From RGEC01 sp964626685 (GTDB taxonomy: Bacteria > Bacteroidota > Bacteroidia > NS11-12g > UBA955), in the NCBI GenBank assembly GCA_964626685.1, contig CAZVJY010000001.1, positions 124,001 through 188,000 of the forward strand: a DNA stretch of 64,000 nt. The letters are read 5' to 3'. This document shows, piece after piece, positions 56,305 to 64,000 of the stretch (the stretch's first letter is position 1; the number at the start of each line of letters is the position of its first letter). The notes below the pieces were generated by a model. The model had not been told where the DNA came from, made no database searches, and worked only from the letters and a program-made list of their open reading frames with translations. The translations under genes were made by a program, and so were the position numbers.

Positions 56305-57188
56305 AAAATAACTGGATTCAATATGTGGCCGTTGCCCTGGTAGGATTGTTTTCGGCCAATGCATACGGGCAGGCTGCTTACCTCGATAAACCTGAAGAGT
56401 TTGATCCTACCAAGCCCTGCAAAATCATGGTAAACCTTAAGTTGACCAAAAATGACTGGGGAATTGTAGACATTGCCACCACCGAAGATATGTATATCTG
56501 GACCTGGAAGCCCAAAGAACACCCTGCAGGTCACCCACTGGCAAACGGAATAGGCTCTCAGGCATGGAAAAGCAGCAATGATGCTTTGAAAATGACCAAG
56601 GAATCTGAGGGTGTTTACAGTTTCACCATGATACCTACGGTATTCTACGAGTGTGATGCGGCCACGGTTTACAAAGAGGACTTTCATTTTCTTGTTAAAC
56701 CCAAAGACGGTGGCGGATACGGTGATCCGGATAAAAAAACGGAAGATCTGACCATTGCGGTGGATCCCCCCTCCGGTCCTGTGGTAAAAATTCAAACTGT
56801 ACCCATCGGTAAAGGTTTGAAGAAAGACACCATGATTACCGCAACAGCGGATGTTTTCAGCGTGATATACAACAACAACGCCGAAGAAAAATTAACCATG
56901 CAGAATGCTACTGAATTGTATGTATATCCCATCGCATATGACTCGGCAGGAATGGCATACAAAATTGCCGCAAATGCGAAAAGAGCCGGAGATTTCCCTC
57001 AACTGAAGATGAAGCAGACAGCCAAAGGTATTTTCCAGTTCAGCATTATCCCCGAGAAGTTTTTCAATATACCCGCAGGTAAAAAAATCTACCGCATTGA
57101 ATACCAGATTGTGAAACCCAACCTGGTAAACACCGATGACGCTATTGATGATAAAATGATTTATCAGTTTAACCAAGGCGGTTGCTAA
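56301..57188 (+). CDS. Secreted two-repeat protein of the starch locus (DUF4961-like/SusE-SusF position)
   Basis: 295 residues with a signal peptide (IQYVAVALVGLFSANAYGQ). Two similar halves: residues about 28-145 (CKIMVNLKLTKNDWGI, GVYSFTMIPTVFYECDA, FHFLVKPKDGGG) and about 160-290 (TATADVFSVIYNNNA, GIFQFSIIPEKFFNIPAGK, YRIEYQIVKPN). The paired 'xxFxFxxIPxxFF' and 'xxVKP' elements show an internal duplication. This resembles the DUF4961 type found next to DUF5004 in related PULs. It ends 10 bp before the palindromic terminator. The carbohydrate-binding role is inferred; no binding residues were identified. Confidence 0.65.
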   Translation: MKNNWIQYVAVALVGLFSANAYGQAAYLDKPEEFDPTKPCKIMVNLKLTKNDWGIVDIATTEDMYIWTWKPKEHPAGHPLANGIGSQAWKSSNDALKMTKESEGVYSFTMIPTVFYECDAATVYKEDFHFLVKPKDGGGYGDPDKKTEDLTIAVDPPSGPVVKIQTVPIGKGLKKDTMITATADVFSVIYNNNAEEKLTMQNATELYVYPIAYDSAGMAYKIAANAKRAGDFPQLKMKQTAKGIFQFSIIPEKFFNIPAGKKIYRIEYQIVKPNLVNTDDAIDDKMIYQFNQGGC

Positions 57189-57198
57189 CAAAACTGAA

Positions 57199-57236
57199 GC
57201 ATAAAAAAGGGCCGGAATTCCGGCCCTTTTTTATGC
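57199..57236. terminator. Perfect 38-bp palindromic bidirectional terminator between convergent sus operons
   Basis: Positions 57199-57236 are a perfect palindrome: GCAT, six A, then GGGCCGGAATTCCGGCCC, six T and ATGC. Both DNA strands give the same hairpin with a T-run, so it stops transcription of the susCD side and of the amylase operon. Confidence 0.92.
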
Positions 57237-57246
57237 TTTTAACGCT

Positions 57247-58623
57247 TTACTTTCTTTGTATTACAAGATAACCCCACGGCGCTACCTTTTCATCCTTGTA
57301 GCATTCATTGCCCAGTAAAATTTTGCCTTTAGGTACCTTCACGGCAGGTTTAACAGCATCACCCCCCATATTCATATAGATCCAAATGCAGTTTTTCTTT
57401 GATTTACGTTCAATCACAAGCTGATCTTTCCGTTTCGTCCGCAGGGCTTTCCATTGATTCAGTGCGGCAGAGGTACCCAAAGCAGGTTGTCCGGTGCGCA
57501 ATTGGCACAACTGGCTATAGAAGGCAAAATAATCTTCATTGTCACGCATTTGCACCGTGTCTTTCTCGAAAAACCGCAAACGTCGGTTGTTTCCGTATTC
57601 CTGGCCTGTATACAGTAAAGGAATACCGGGAGCTGTGAAGGTGTACACCGCCATCACCTTCCACGCCGGTCCCATGCGTTCAAACTCAGTACCGTTCCAT
57701 GAGTTTTCATCGTGGTTGGTAATGAAATTCATCATGTATACGTTTGCAGGGAATTTTTTCATCTTTCGGGTCATCACACTGTCTATGTACCAGGTTGTTT
57801 TGGTTCCACGCGAAACTTGATTCAGCACGTGGTGCATTTCCCAGCCATAAAAGGCATTGAACGCTCCTTTAAACTGGCCCATATCATGCTCCTCTGATTC
57901 TGCAAGCATAAAAATGGGTTTTACCTTCTCTATTTCTTTGCGTGCAGCATCCCAAAAATCAGCAGGAACACTCATGGCTACATCGCAGCGAAAACCATCC
58001 ATATCACACTGCTCTATCCAGAATTTCATATCCTGAATCATGGCTTTGCGCATTTCGGCGTTGCCATAGTTCAAATCGGCAACATCAGTCCAACCCATGC
58101 TATTGCCCTCTTCATTAAGCGGATCGGTAATATTGCCATTTTTGTCTTTTGTATACCATTCAGGATGGGCACTGATCCAAGGATGATCCCACGAAGTGTG
58201 ATTTCCAACCCAGTCCAGGATTACCTTCATGCCCATACCATGGCATTCTTTCACCAACGCTTTAAATTCATCCATACTTCCAAAAAATGGATTCACCTTG
58301 GTGTAGTTGCTAATAGAATAAGGGCTGCCAAGATAACGGCCTCTCTCTGCCGGATTCGTGATATCCTCTACAAAAAGATCCCCTTTGGCTTTGCGTTTCT
58401 TTTCGCCGATAGGCTGCACGGGCATAAACCAAAGTACATTTACCCCCAGCTGCTTCAGCCTGGGTAAATCCCTGCTGAACGCAGCAATGCTGCCTTCCGG
58501 GGTGTGATGACGAAGGTTAACTTCGTAAATAACAGGATTTTTTGGCCAGTCTGACGGCTGTGCCCATACCATAGGCAAACCCAGTGACCATAAGGCTGCC
58601 AGAAGGATGATATTCTTTTTCAT
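57247..58623 (-). CDS. Secreted GH13 alpha-amylase family enzyme
   Basis: 459 residues from the ATG at 58623; the longer frame runs into the neighbouring amylase gene. The signal peptide MKKNIILLAALWSLGLPMVWAQ has no lipobox, so it is periplasmic or secreted. The (beta/alpha)8 barrel carries VILDWVGNHTSWDHPW, the nucleophile Asp in DGFRCDVAMS (about residue 213), the acid/base Glu in MLAESEEHD (about 240), and the transition-state Asp in FITNHDENSW (about 304). It hydrolyses alpha-1,4-glucan; the subfamily was not determined. It is the last gene of the operon, 10 bp from the shared terminator. Confidence 0.93.
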   Translation of the reverse strand: MKKNIILLAALWSLGLPMVWAQPSDWPKNPVIYEVNLRHHTPEGSIAAFSRDLPRLKQLGVNVLWFMPVQPIGEKKRKAKGDLFVEDITNPAERGRYLGSPYSISNYTKVNPFFGSMDEFKALVKECHGMGMKVILDWVGNHTSWDHPWISAHPEWYTKDKNGNITDPLNEEGNSMGWTDVADLNYGNAEMRKAMIQDMKFWIEQCDMDGFRCDVAMSVPADFWDAARKEIEKVKPIFMLAESEEHDMGQFKGAFNAFYGWEMHHVLNQVSRGTKTTWYIDSVMTRKMKKFPANVYMMNFITNHDENSWNGTEFERMGPAWKVMAVYTFTAPGIPLLYTGQEYGNNRRLRFFEKDTVQMRDNEDYFAFYSQLCQLRTGQPALGTSAALNQWKALRTKRKDQLVIERKSKKNCIWIYMNMGGDAVKPAVKVPKGKILLGNECYKDEKVAPWGYLVIQRK

Positions 58624-58624
58624 A

Positions 58625-61060
58625 TTATTTTTTTCTGTAAATAAAGATTCCTGTTTGTGACGGCTGAAGGAATAATCCTTTACGCATTCTAACCAGATCT
58701 GCCTTGTCAAAACCCGAAGTCCATAAAGCTGTCGGTGTGCCACCAAATTCTTCGATCAATGGAGTTAACGATGTCGGCTCCAAAGCCGCTGTGCTGCGGT
58801 TTATAGCCATCACCGCCAACTCATTGAGATACCTGCGGCAAACCACGACTTGCGAATCATTGCAGGCAACAACTTTGTAATCACCATAACACAGTGCCAT
58901 GCTGCCGGTTCGCAGTTTTGCAAGCGCTGCAACCTTGTTCTTTAATTCGGTTTGCTGACGGGTTAAGCCGCTAAACTGCATCATATTGCGATTACCCGGG
59001 TCATTGCCACCCGTCATTCCAATTTCATCTCCATTGTAAACAACAGGAATACCCGGCGCGAAGAAAAGCCAGGTATAGAACTGCAAAAACGTATGGTAAG
59101 CCGAATCGGATTTCAGGGGCAGATCGCCAAGATGCCCCATTTTTTTTGCCTCATTCCACCCGGTTTTAGGTGTAATGGTTCCGTCTGCATATGACATGAA
59201 CCGGGGTTTATCCTGATTTCCGGTAATATTCCCCATCAGGTGGTGAAAACCGTATTGACCCAGACTGCGAAGTTGCTCGGTTACCAGGCCTGTCAGCGGA
59301 GCATTCCAGGCAAAGGTTCGCATCATGGCATCATACAGGTTAAAATCAAACTGGGCATCCAGCAGGCCATGACCCAGATACGAGCCTATCAACCCGGTAT
59401 TGCCATAGGTTTCGCCAATCTGGTAAATACGCTGCTTCCGCTTAGGCTCAATCTCTGTGCGTATTTTAGCAGTAAGCAAACGGGTGAAATTGTCCGGGAT
59501 ATGTTTGGTGGCATCATGCCGAAACCCATCAAATTCAAATTCCCTAAGCCAGTAAAGTGCTGAATCTACCATATAGCTTGCCACTTCCGGCCTGCCCAGA
59601 TCCAGGGTTGGTAAAAATGTATCAAACCAGGTCGTTAAACGCTGTTCATCCCAAAGTTCTGTATTCATGCGTCCATCAGGCAGGTACAATGGCGTTACCC
59701 AGTCCGGATGCTGCTTGTAAATCGGATGTTCTTTGTGCACGTGATGCGCCACATAATCAAGGTAAACATTGCTGTTGTGCCTGTGCGCCTCATCCAGCAT
59801 ATCCTTCAGTGCTTTTGTATTTCCGAACCTTTCATCAATCAGTGTATTTGAAACAGGCCAGTATCCATGATACCCACTGAACTTTACATGCGGATCAGGG
59901 AAATCGCCCCAGGCTCCTTTTGGGTTTTTGGAGATGGGACTAATCCATAAAGCATTCATTCCCATACTGTCCAGGTAGCCCTCTCTCAGTTTTTGGGTAA
60001 TTCCCTGAATATCGCCACCCTGAAAATTGGTTCTGTGGGTCACCCGCGGATGATCCACCGGCTTATCATTGCTTTTATCCCCATTATGGAAACGATCTAC
60101 AAAAGCAAAATACATGACCGTGCGCTCCAGATCTTCCCGGTTCAGCAATGTTGGATCGGTTATCGGCTTTCCATACTCCAGCGGAATAAGCAGATCATTT
60201 CCATGAACATATTCTGTTGCACAATACACCCTGATGTAACTGCGCTTGACAGATCTAGCTTCAGCAGGAATTCCCACATTCAGTTTGTTTTCACTTTTCA
60301 GTGACTGATGATTGATTTGGTTATTCCAAAGCGCAAGTATGTTAAGACTGTATGAACCCAGATTTTCAGTTTGCTCGATGAGGAATCCCTGTGCGGTGGA
60401 AGTGGCCGTGATATGGGGCACAGGGCGTGTTTCTTGTACCAGTAAAACGGAGTTTTCACCGCCAAAGCCGTTGCTTCTCCGGGTAGGATTGCCCGCATCT
60501 GCAACCTCCCTGCCATCCACTACAAACTGATATCCGTATTCGCCCGGATTTAGTTCAAGCCGGGTCTCATACACACTATCAGTTATTTTTTGCAGCGGAT
60601 GCAATTGGGCATTCCAGGCATTAAAATCTCCTTTTACAAAAACCCCTTTTTCACATTTACCGCTGTACCGAAAGGTTACAGGAATTTGTACCTGCTTTTT
60701 CAGAATCAGATCGCAGCGGGTTTTGTCACTATGATTGAGAACGGGCAGACCAAATAAAACCCGGTTATTCCCACTTTTTGGAAAGATAATCTTTAAATCA
60801 GGCAAGTCATCGGGAGCAAGAACCGTAAGTTGTGATGAGCCCATCCCGGTATTTAGACCCGTCACATCTGTAAAAATACCGACCTTTTTCCCTGGAAATA
60901 CATCCGCTTTTGGAAGTCGGGTGGTATCGCCAGTCAGCCATACAGGCATTACCGGAGCGGATAAATCAGCATAAGCAATGACAAACTTCTTGTTAATATT
61001 ACCACAAGCCCCGAGCGCCGAGGTCAGAATACACAAGAATATGCGCCAGGCGGTTTTCAT
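58625..61060 (-). CDS. GH13 amylase lipoprotein with N-terminal E-set/CBM48-like module
   Basis: 811 residues from the ATG at 61060, which overlaps the GH65 stop. Lipoprotein signal MKTAWRIFLCILTSALGAC. An N-terminal beta-sandwich is followed by a CBM48/starch-binding-like module at about residues 133-215 (GVFVKGDFNAWNAQLHPLQK, then GEYGYQFVVDGREV). The GH13 catalytic domain follows from about 310: nucleophile Asp in FDGFRHDATK (about 514), acid/base Glu in YQIGETYGN (about 549), and the third Asp in ITGNQDKPR (about 615) replacing the usual Asn-His-Asp. Probably surface-anchored, like SusG, making oligosaccharides for SusCD; surface rather than periplasmic location is inferred. It is 1 nt before the next amylase gene. 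Confidence 0.92.
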   Translation of the reverse strand: MKTAWRIFLCILTSALGACGNINKKFVIAYADLSAPVMPVWLTGDTTRLPKADVFPGKKVGIFTDVTGLNTGMGSSQLTVLAPDDLPDLKIIFPKSGNNRVLFGLPVLNHSDKTRCDLILKKQVQIPVTFRYSGKCEKGVFVKGDFNAWNAQLHPLQKITDSVYETRLELNPGEYGYQFVVDGREVADAGNPTRRSNGFGGENSVLLVQETRPVPHITATSTAQGFLIEQTENLGSYSLNILALWNNQINHQSLKSENKLNVGIPAEARSVKRSYIRVYCATEYVHGNDLLIPLEYGKPITDPTLLNREDLERTVMYFAFVDRFHNGDKSNDKPVDHPRVTHRTNFQGGDIQGITQKLREGYLDSMGMNALWISPISKNPKGAWGDFPDPHVKFSGYHGYWPVSNTLIDERFGNTKALKDMLDEAHRHNSNVYLDYVAHHVHKEHPIYKQHPDWVTPLYLPDGRMNTELWDEQRLTTWFDTFLPTLDLGRPEVASYMVDSALYWLREFEFDGFRHDATKHIPDNFTRLLTAKIRTEIEPKRKQRIYQIGETYGNTGLIGSYLGHGLLDAQFDFNLYDAMMRTFAWNAPLTGLVTEQLRSLGQYGFHHLMGNITGNQDKPRFMSYADGTITPKTGWNEAKKMGHLGDLPLKSDSAYHTFLQFYTWLFFAPGIPVVYNGDEIGMTGGNDPGNRNMMQFSGLTRQQTELKNKVAALAKLRTGSMALCYGDYKVVACNDSQVVVCRRYLNELAVMAINRSTAALEPTSLTPLIEEFGGTPTALWTSGFDKADLVRMRKGLFLQPSQTGIFIYRKK

Positions 61061-63351
61061 CCAATGAAAATTTCGCCGGAGGCGTCTACAGTATAGGGCT
61101 TTGAGCAGCAAATAATTTCTGTTTGTAAACCCTCAAGATTCTGCACAGTAACGCCTTTTTTGTCTATGCTAATACCCAGCAAATTCCCCCTGAAGCGCAG
61201 GTTAAAACGCATACTGGTCCATTTTGCCGGCAGTGCAGGATTTAAATGCAGCTTTCCGTTGCGAACACGAATACCTGCAAATCCTTTACTGATAGTCATC
61301 CACGTGCCGGCCATGCTGGTTATGTGGCAACCATCACAGGTATCGTTGTTAATATCATTCAAATCCAGGCGGGCCGTGCGCAGGTAAAATTCATAGGCTT
61401 TATCCTCGTTGCCTATCTTATTGGCCAGAATGCTGTGAATACATGGCGATAATGAAGATTCATGCACGGTAAACGGCTCGTAAAAATCGAAGTGCCGACG
61501 GTGCGTATCCATATCAAAATCGTCTTCAAAAAAGTAAAAACCCTGCAACACATCGGCCTGTTTAATATAACAACTTCTGAGTATGCGATCCCAGCTCCAG
61601 TGCTCCACAATAGGTCGCTGAGAGGCTGGCAGCTGCGAAACAGGAATCAGTTCTTTGTCCAGAAATCCATCCTGCTGAAGAAATACATTGTGGTCAGCAT
61701 CAAACGGGAAATACATGTTGGACTGAATCTTGAGCCAGTTTTGTATTTCGCTGTCATCCAAACCGGTTTTCACTTTAATCTCAGTCAACCTATTCCCTGC
61801 TGACTGAGCCATTTTTTCATATTGCTCCGCTGCATAGCGCATGCACCATGAAGCGACGTAATTGGTGTACCAGTTGTTGTTTACGTTGTTTTCAAACTCA
61901 TTGGGACCGGTCACACCCAGCATCACATATTGCTTTTTGTCCTCGGACCAATTTACACGCTGCGCCCAGAAACGGGCTATACCGATAAGCACTTCAAGCC
62001 CGTGAGAAGCCATATAATCCTCGTCGCCCGTGTAATTTATATAATCATAGATGGCATAGGCAATGGCCCCGTTTCGGTGAATTTCCTCGAACGTAATTTC
62101 CCATTCATTGTGGCATTCTTCACCGTTCATGGTAACCATCGGGTACAAAGCCGCGCCGTTTTTAAAACCGAGTTTCTCGGCATTTTCAATGGCTTTGGGT
62201 AATTGCTGATAGCGATACAGCAACAGGTTTTTGGATACTTCCGGCGAAGCCGTTCCCAGATAAAAAGGTATGCAGTAGGCTTCCGTGTCCCAGTAGGTAC
62301 TGCCACCGTATTTTTCACCGGTAAATCCTTTAGGACCAATGTTCAATCGGGCATCGTCGCCGGTGTAGGTCTGAAACAGCTGAAAAATATTGAAACGTAT
62401 AGCCTGCTGGGCTGATGTATCCCCTTCAATTTCAATATCGCAGTTTTTCCAAACAGCCGACCATGCATCGGACTGTTCTTTTTTCAGCATATCAAAACCT
62501 GTGCGGTATGCATTCTCCAACTCCGGCATGCCCTGCAACTCAAATTCCTCGCGCTTCACGTATAAATCGCTTAGTATGATGCAGTATTTTTCGAATGTCA
62601 GGGTTTCTCCAGCCTTGAGTACAAATGTATAATCCATACCCGCATACAAATCCGTTTTTGCGGAATCTGACTTAACGGGAGCCTGCCCCTCATTCCAGCT
62701 ATGGCGACACAAGGCAAATACACCAAAGTTCGTTTTGCGGGTTTCCTGCGATAGCCATGCTATGGGCTGATCAAAAAAACCGGTTTGGGTATTTTGCCAG
62801 AAAAACTCATCGTAATTGGCATCCTGGTTTCGCGCGTCACCGTTCAGTCCGCTGCTGATGTTTAGTGTACAATCTTGGGTGGCCTTGATGCTGTAGCGAA
62901 TTACCCCCAGGTTCTTACGCTCCATACTGCAAAATCGCTCAGTCTCTGCCTGAATAACATTGCCATTAATCATAACCTCAAATTGCCTTTTTAGCAATCC
63001 GTTTTTCATATCCAGCTCACGGCGAAAAAATGCCGGAGCTGTTTTGGCCATATCAATCGGGGTGCCGTCAACAGCCACTTCAATGCTGTTCCAGTTTACC
63101 GAATTCAGTACCTTGGCAAAATACTCGGGATAGCCGTTTTTCCACCACCCCACGCGGGTTTTATCAGGGTAGTAAATGCCGGCTATATAAGATCCTCTTA
63201 AAGTGGGACCGCTGAAAGCCTCTTCAAAATTGGCGCGTTGCCCCATTCGGCCATTTCCAATACTGAACAAACTTTCTGAAACTTTATTTCTGGAAGAATC
63301 AAAGCCCTCCTCAACAATGCTCCAGGGATTTATCTTTATGTAATCCTTCAT
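61057..63351 (-). CDS. GH65 glycoside phosphorylase (probable maltose phosphorylase)
   Basis: 764 residues without a signal peptide, so cytoplasmic. GH65 enzymes split maltose (or trehalose, kojibiose) with inorganic phosphate, giving glucose and beta-glucose-1-phosphate. The family signatures are present: NEWEITFEEIHRNGAIAYAI, the catalytic acid Glu485 in VTGPNEFENNVNNNWYTN (my count), YWDTEAYCIPFYLG and WSWDRILRSCYIKQ. Length agrees with maltose phosphorylase from Lactobacillus (about 754). It overlaps the GH13 gene (ATGA) and lies 13 bp after the beta-phosphoglucomutase gene, which would consume its product. Maltose is favoured by context; trehalose or kojibiose remain possible. Confidence 0.92.
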   Translation of the reverse strand: MKDYIKINPWSIVEEGFDSSRNKVSESLFSIGNGRMGQRANFEEAFSGPTLRGSYIAGIYYPDKTRVGWWKNGYPEYFAKVLNSVNWNSIEVAVDGTPIDMAKTAPAFFRRELDMKNGLLKRQFEVMINGNVIQAETERFCSMERKNLGVIRYSIKATQDCTLNISSGLNGDARNQDANYDEFFWQNTQTGFFDQPIAWLSQETRKTNFGVFALCRHSWNEGQAPVKSDSAKTDLYAGMDYTFVLKAGETLTFEKYCIILSDLYVKREEFELQGMPELENAYRTGFDMLKKEQSDAWSAVWKNCDIEIEGDTSAQQAIRFNIFQLFQTYTGDDARLNIGPKGFTGEKYGGSTYWDTEAYCIPFYLGTASPEVSKNLLLYRYQQLPKAIENAEKLGFKNGAALYPMVTMNGEECHNEWEITFEEIHRNGAIAYAIYDYINYTGDEDYMASHGLEVLIGIARFWAQRVNWSEDKKQYVMLGVTGPNEFENNVNNNWYTNYVASWCMRYAAEQYEKMAQSAGNRLTEIKVKTGLDDSEIQNWLKIQSNMYFPFDADHNVFLQQDGFLDKELIPVSQLPASQRPIVEHWSWDRILRSCYIKQADVLQGFYFFEDDFDMDTHRRHFDFYEPFTVHESSLSPCIHSILANKIGNEDKAYEFYLRTARLDLNDINNDTCDGCHITSMAGTWMTISKGFAGIRVRNGKLHLNPALPAKWTSMRFNLRFRGNLLGISIDKKGVTVQNLEGLQTEIICCSKPYTVDASGEIFIG

Positions 63352-63364
63352 AGGTTATCGATGA

Positions 63365-64000
63365 TTAAGAAAATTGTGACTGAAGAAAAGTCAGATCAAT
63401 ATTCAGCAGGTTCTGAACACAAACATCAGCCTCCGTCAGTTGTCCGTGTGCAGTAATACCCAGTACACGCATACCGGCGGCTCTGGCTGCTGCAACGCCT
63501 GCATCGGCGTCTTCAATTACAAGGCAACTATCCACAGGAAGGCCAAGCAGTTTGGCCGCATTTAGAAACACCTCCGGATCGGGTTTGGTTTGCCTGACCA
63601 TATTGCCGTCTACCACAGCATCAAAGTAGCTGGCAAGCTGTAGTTTATCCAAAATAAACGTTGCGTTTTTGGAACTGCTTCCCACTGCCGTTTTCAGCCC
63701 TGCTGATCTGATATTCTCCAAAAAAGCTAACACACCTGGCAAGATATCTGCTGAAGACAACGAGGCAATCAGTTCAAGATAATGGTTGTTTTTTTCGGTA
63801 AGCAAAAATGCCTTCTCCTCATCGGTGCGTTCAGCTCCTGCCCAATTGAGAATGATATCCAGGCTTTCGGATCTGCTTACGCCTTTCAACTGTTCATTGT
63901 GTTTTTCCGTTAATTCAAAACCCGCACCCTCAGCAATTCTTCGCCATGAGTGATAGTGATGCACGGCAGTATCAGTGAGCACTCCGTCAAGATCAAAGAT
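63365..64000 (-). CDS. pgmB: Beta-phosphoglucomutase (N-terminus cut by the window end)
   Basis: Partial; the frame stays open to base 64000, where it reads IFDLDGVLTDTAVHHY. HAD-superfamily phosphatase fold: the nucleophile Asp of DLDGV, TVGSSSKNATFIL-like AVGSSSKNATFILDKL, Lys in VRQTKPDPEVFLNAA, and VIEDADAGVAAARAAGM with metal-binding Asp. The cap domain has LTEKHNEQLKGVSRSESLDI, whose Arg binds the phosphosugar in the family. It converts beta-glucose-1-phosphate to glucose-6-phosphate. It lies upstream of the GH65 gene in the same operon, and the promoter is beyond the window. Confidence 0.92.
   Translation of the reverse strand: MFDLDGVLTDTAVHHYHSWRRIAEGAGFELTEKHNEQLKGVSRSESLDIILNWAGAERTDEEKAFLLTEKNNHYLELIASLSSADILPGVLAFLENIRSAGLKTAVGSSSKNATFILDKLQLASYFDAVVDGNMVRQTKPDPEVFLNAAKLLGLPVDSCLVIEDADAGVAAARAAGMRVLGITAHGQLTEADVCVQNLLNIDLTFLQSQFS

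Noticed and set aside
1..64000. tRNA, rRNA, CRISPR arrays, insertion sequences, prophage or integrated element
   Set aside because: The spacers over 60 bp were read and none shows a tRNA clover-leaf, rRNA, regular spacer-repeat array, transposase or integrase; the gene set is core-like throughout.

Overview
The window is a chromosomal segment of a Bacteroidota bacterium, most likely from the Chitinophagia/Sphingobacteriia side of the phylum. The reasons are a SusC/SusD pair, two proteins with type IX secretion (T9SS) C-terminal sorting domains, conserved Bacteroidota families (DUF2723, DUF4783, DUF2795, DUF3298), a TPP-riboswitch-controlled TonB receptor, and repeated use of the Bacteroidota promoter -7 element TAnnTTTG. 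The genus cannot be fixed from the sequence. I see no rRNA, tRNA, CRISPR array, prophage, transposase or insertion sequence. Coding density is high, and many genes overlap by 1-4 bases in ATGA, GTGA or TAATG junctions.

Layout. 1-1733: end of an FtsX-like permease, then a WcaF-like acetyltransferase and a family 2 glycosyltransferase (exopolysaccharide). 1783-6254: dusB diverging from a CPBP protease-cdsA-DUF3298-DUF3298 operon. 6309-9020: sucA. 9024-16569: two halves of a 5'-nucleotidase diverge from an operon of a lamin-tail surface protein, a TonB receptor and a secreted endonuclease I, read here as an extracellular nucleic-acid scavenging locus. 16664-19908: DUF4783, nadC, a thioredoxin-like lipoprotein and rlmD. 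19981-27096: small membrane proteins, an RluD-type synthase, a thioredoxin, a PaaE-like reductase, an arginase-superfamily protein, a glycosyltransferase and thyA, with one 385-bp gap holding palindromic repeats. 27264-32761: pyruvate dehydrogenase E2, a TrpF-like pseudoenzyme, a lipoprotein, asd, then a TPP riboswitch and its TonB receptor.

32852-40789 (minus strand): rlmB, a large DUF2723 membrane glycosyltransferase, gltX, murQ and a GH3-family adenylating enzyme. 40881-47423: a conserved hypothetical gene, a cyclophilin lipoprotein, and the rimP-nusA-infB translation/transcription cluster, which has an attenuator-like hairpin in its leader and three strong hairpins between nusA and infB. 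47469-51251: a very acidic DUF2795 protein, an O-methyltransferase, a MarR regulator diverging from kynureninase, and a Ppx/GppA phosphatase.

51411-64000 is a starch/malto-oligosaccharide utilisation locus. SusC, SusD and two surface proteins run on the plus strand. They converge, at a perfect 38-bp palindromic terminator, on a minus-strand operon of beta-phosphoglucomutase (cut by the window end), GH65 phosphorylase and two GH13 amylases. The likely flow is surface hydrolysis, SusCD import, and phosphorolysis of maltose to glucose plus beta-glucose-1-phosphate, which is then converted to glucose-6-phosphate.

The least explained signals are the structured nusA-infB spacer, the rimP leader hairpin, the paired palindromes at 23981-24096, the Tat/lipoprotein split 5'-nucleotidase beside a secreted nuclease system, and promoters placed so close to start codons that several mRNAs may be leaderless. 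No wholly new multi-gene system is evident.
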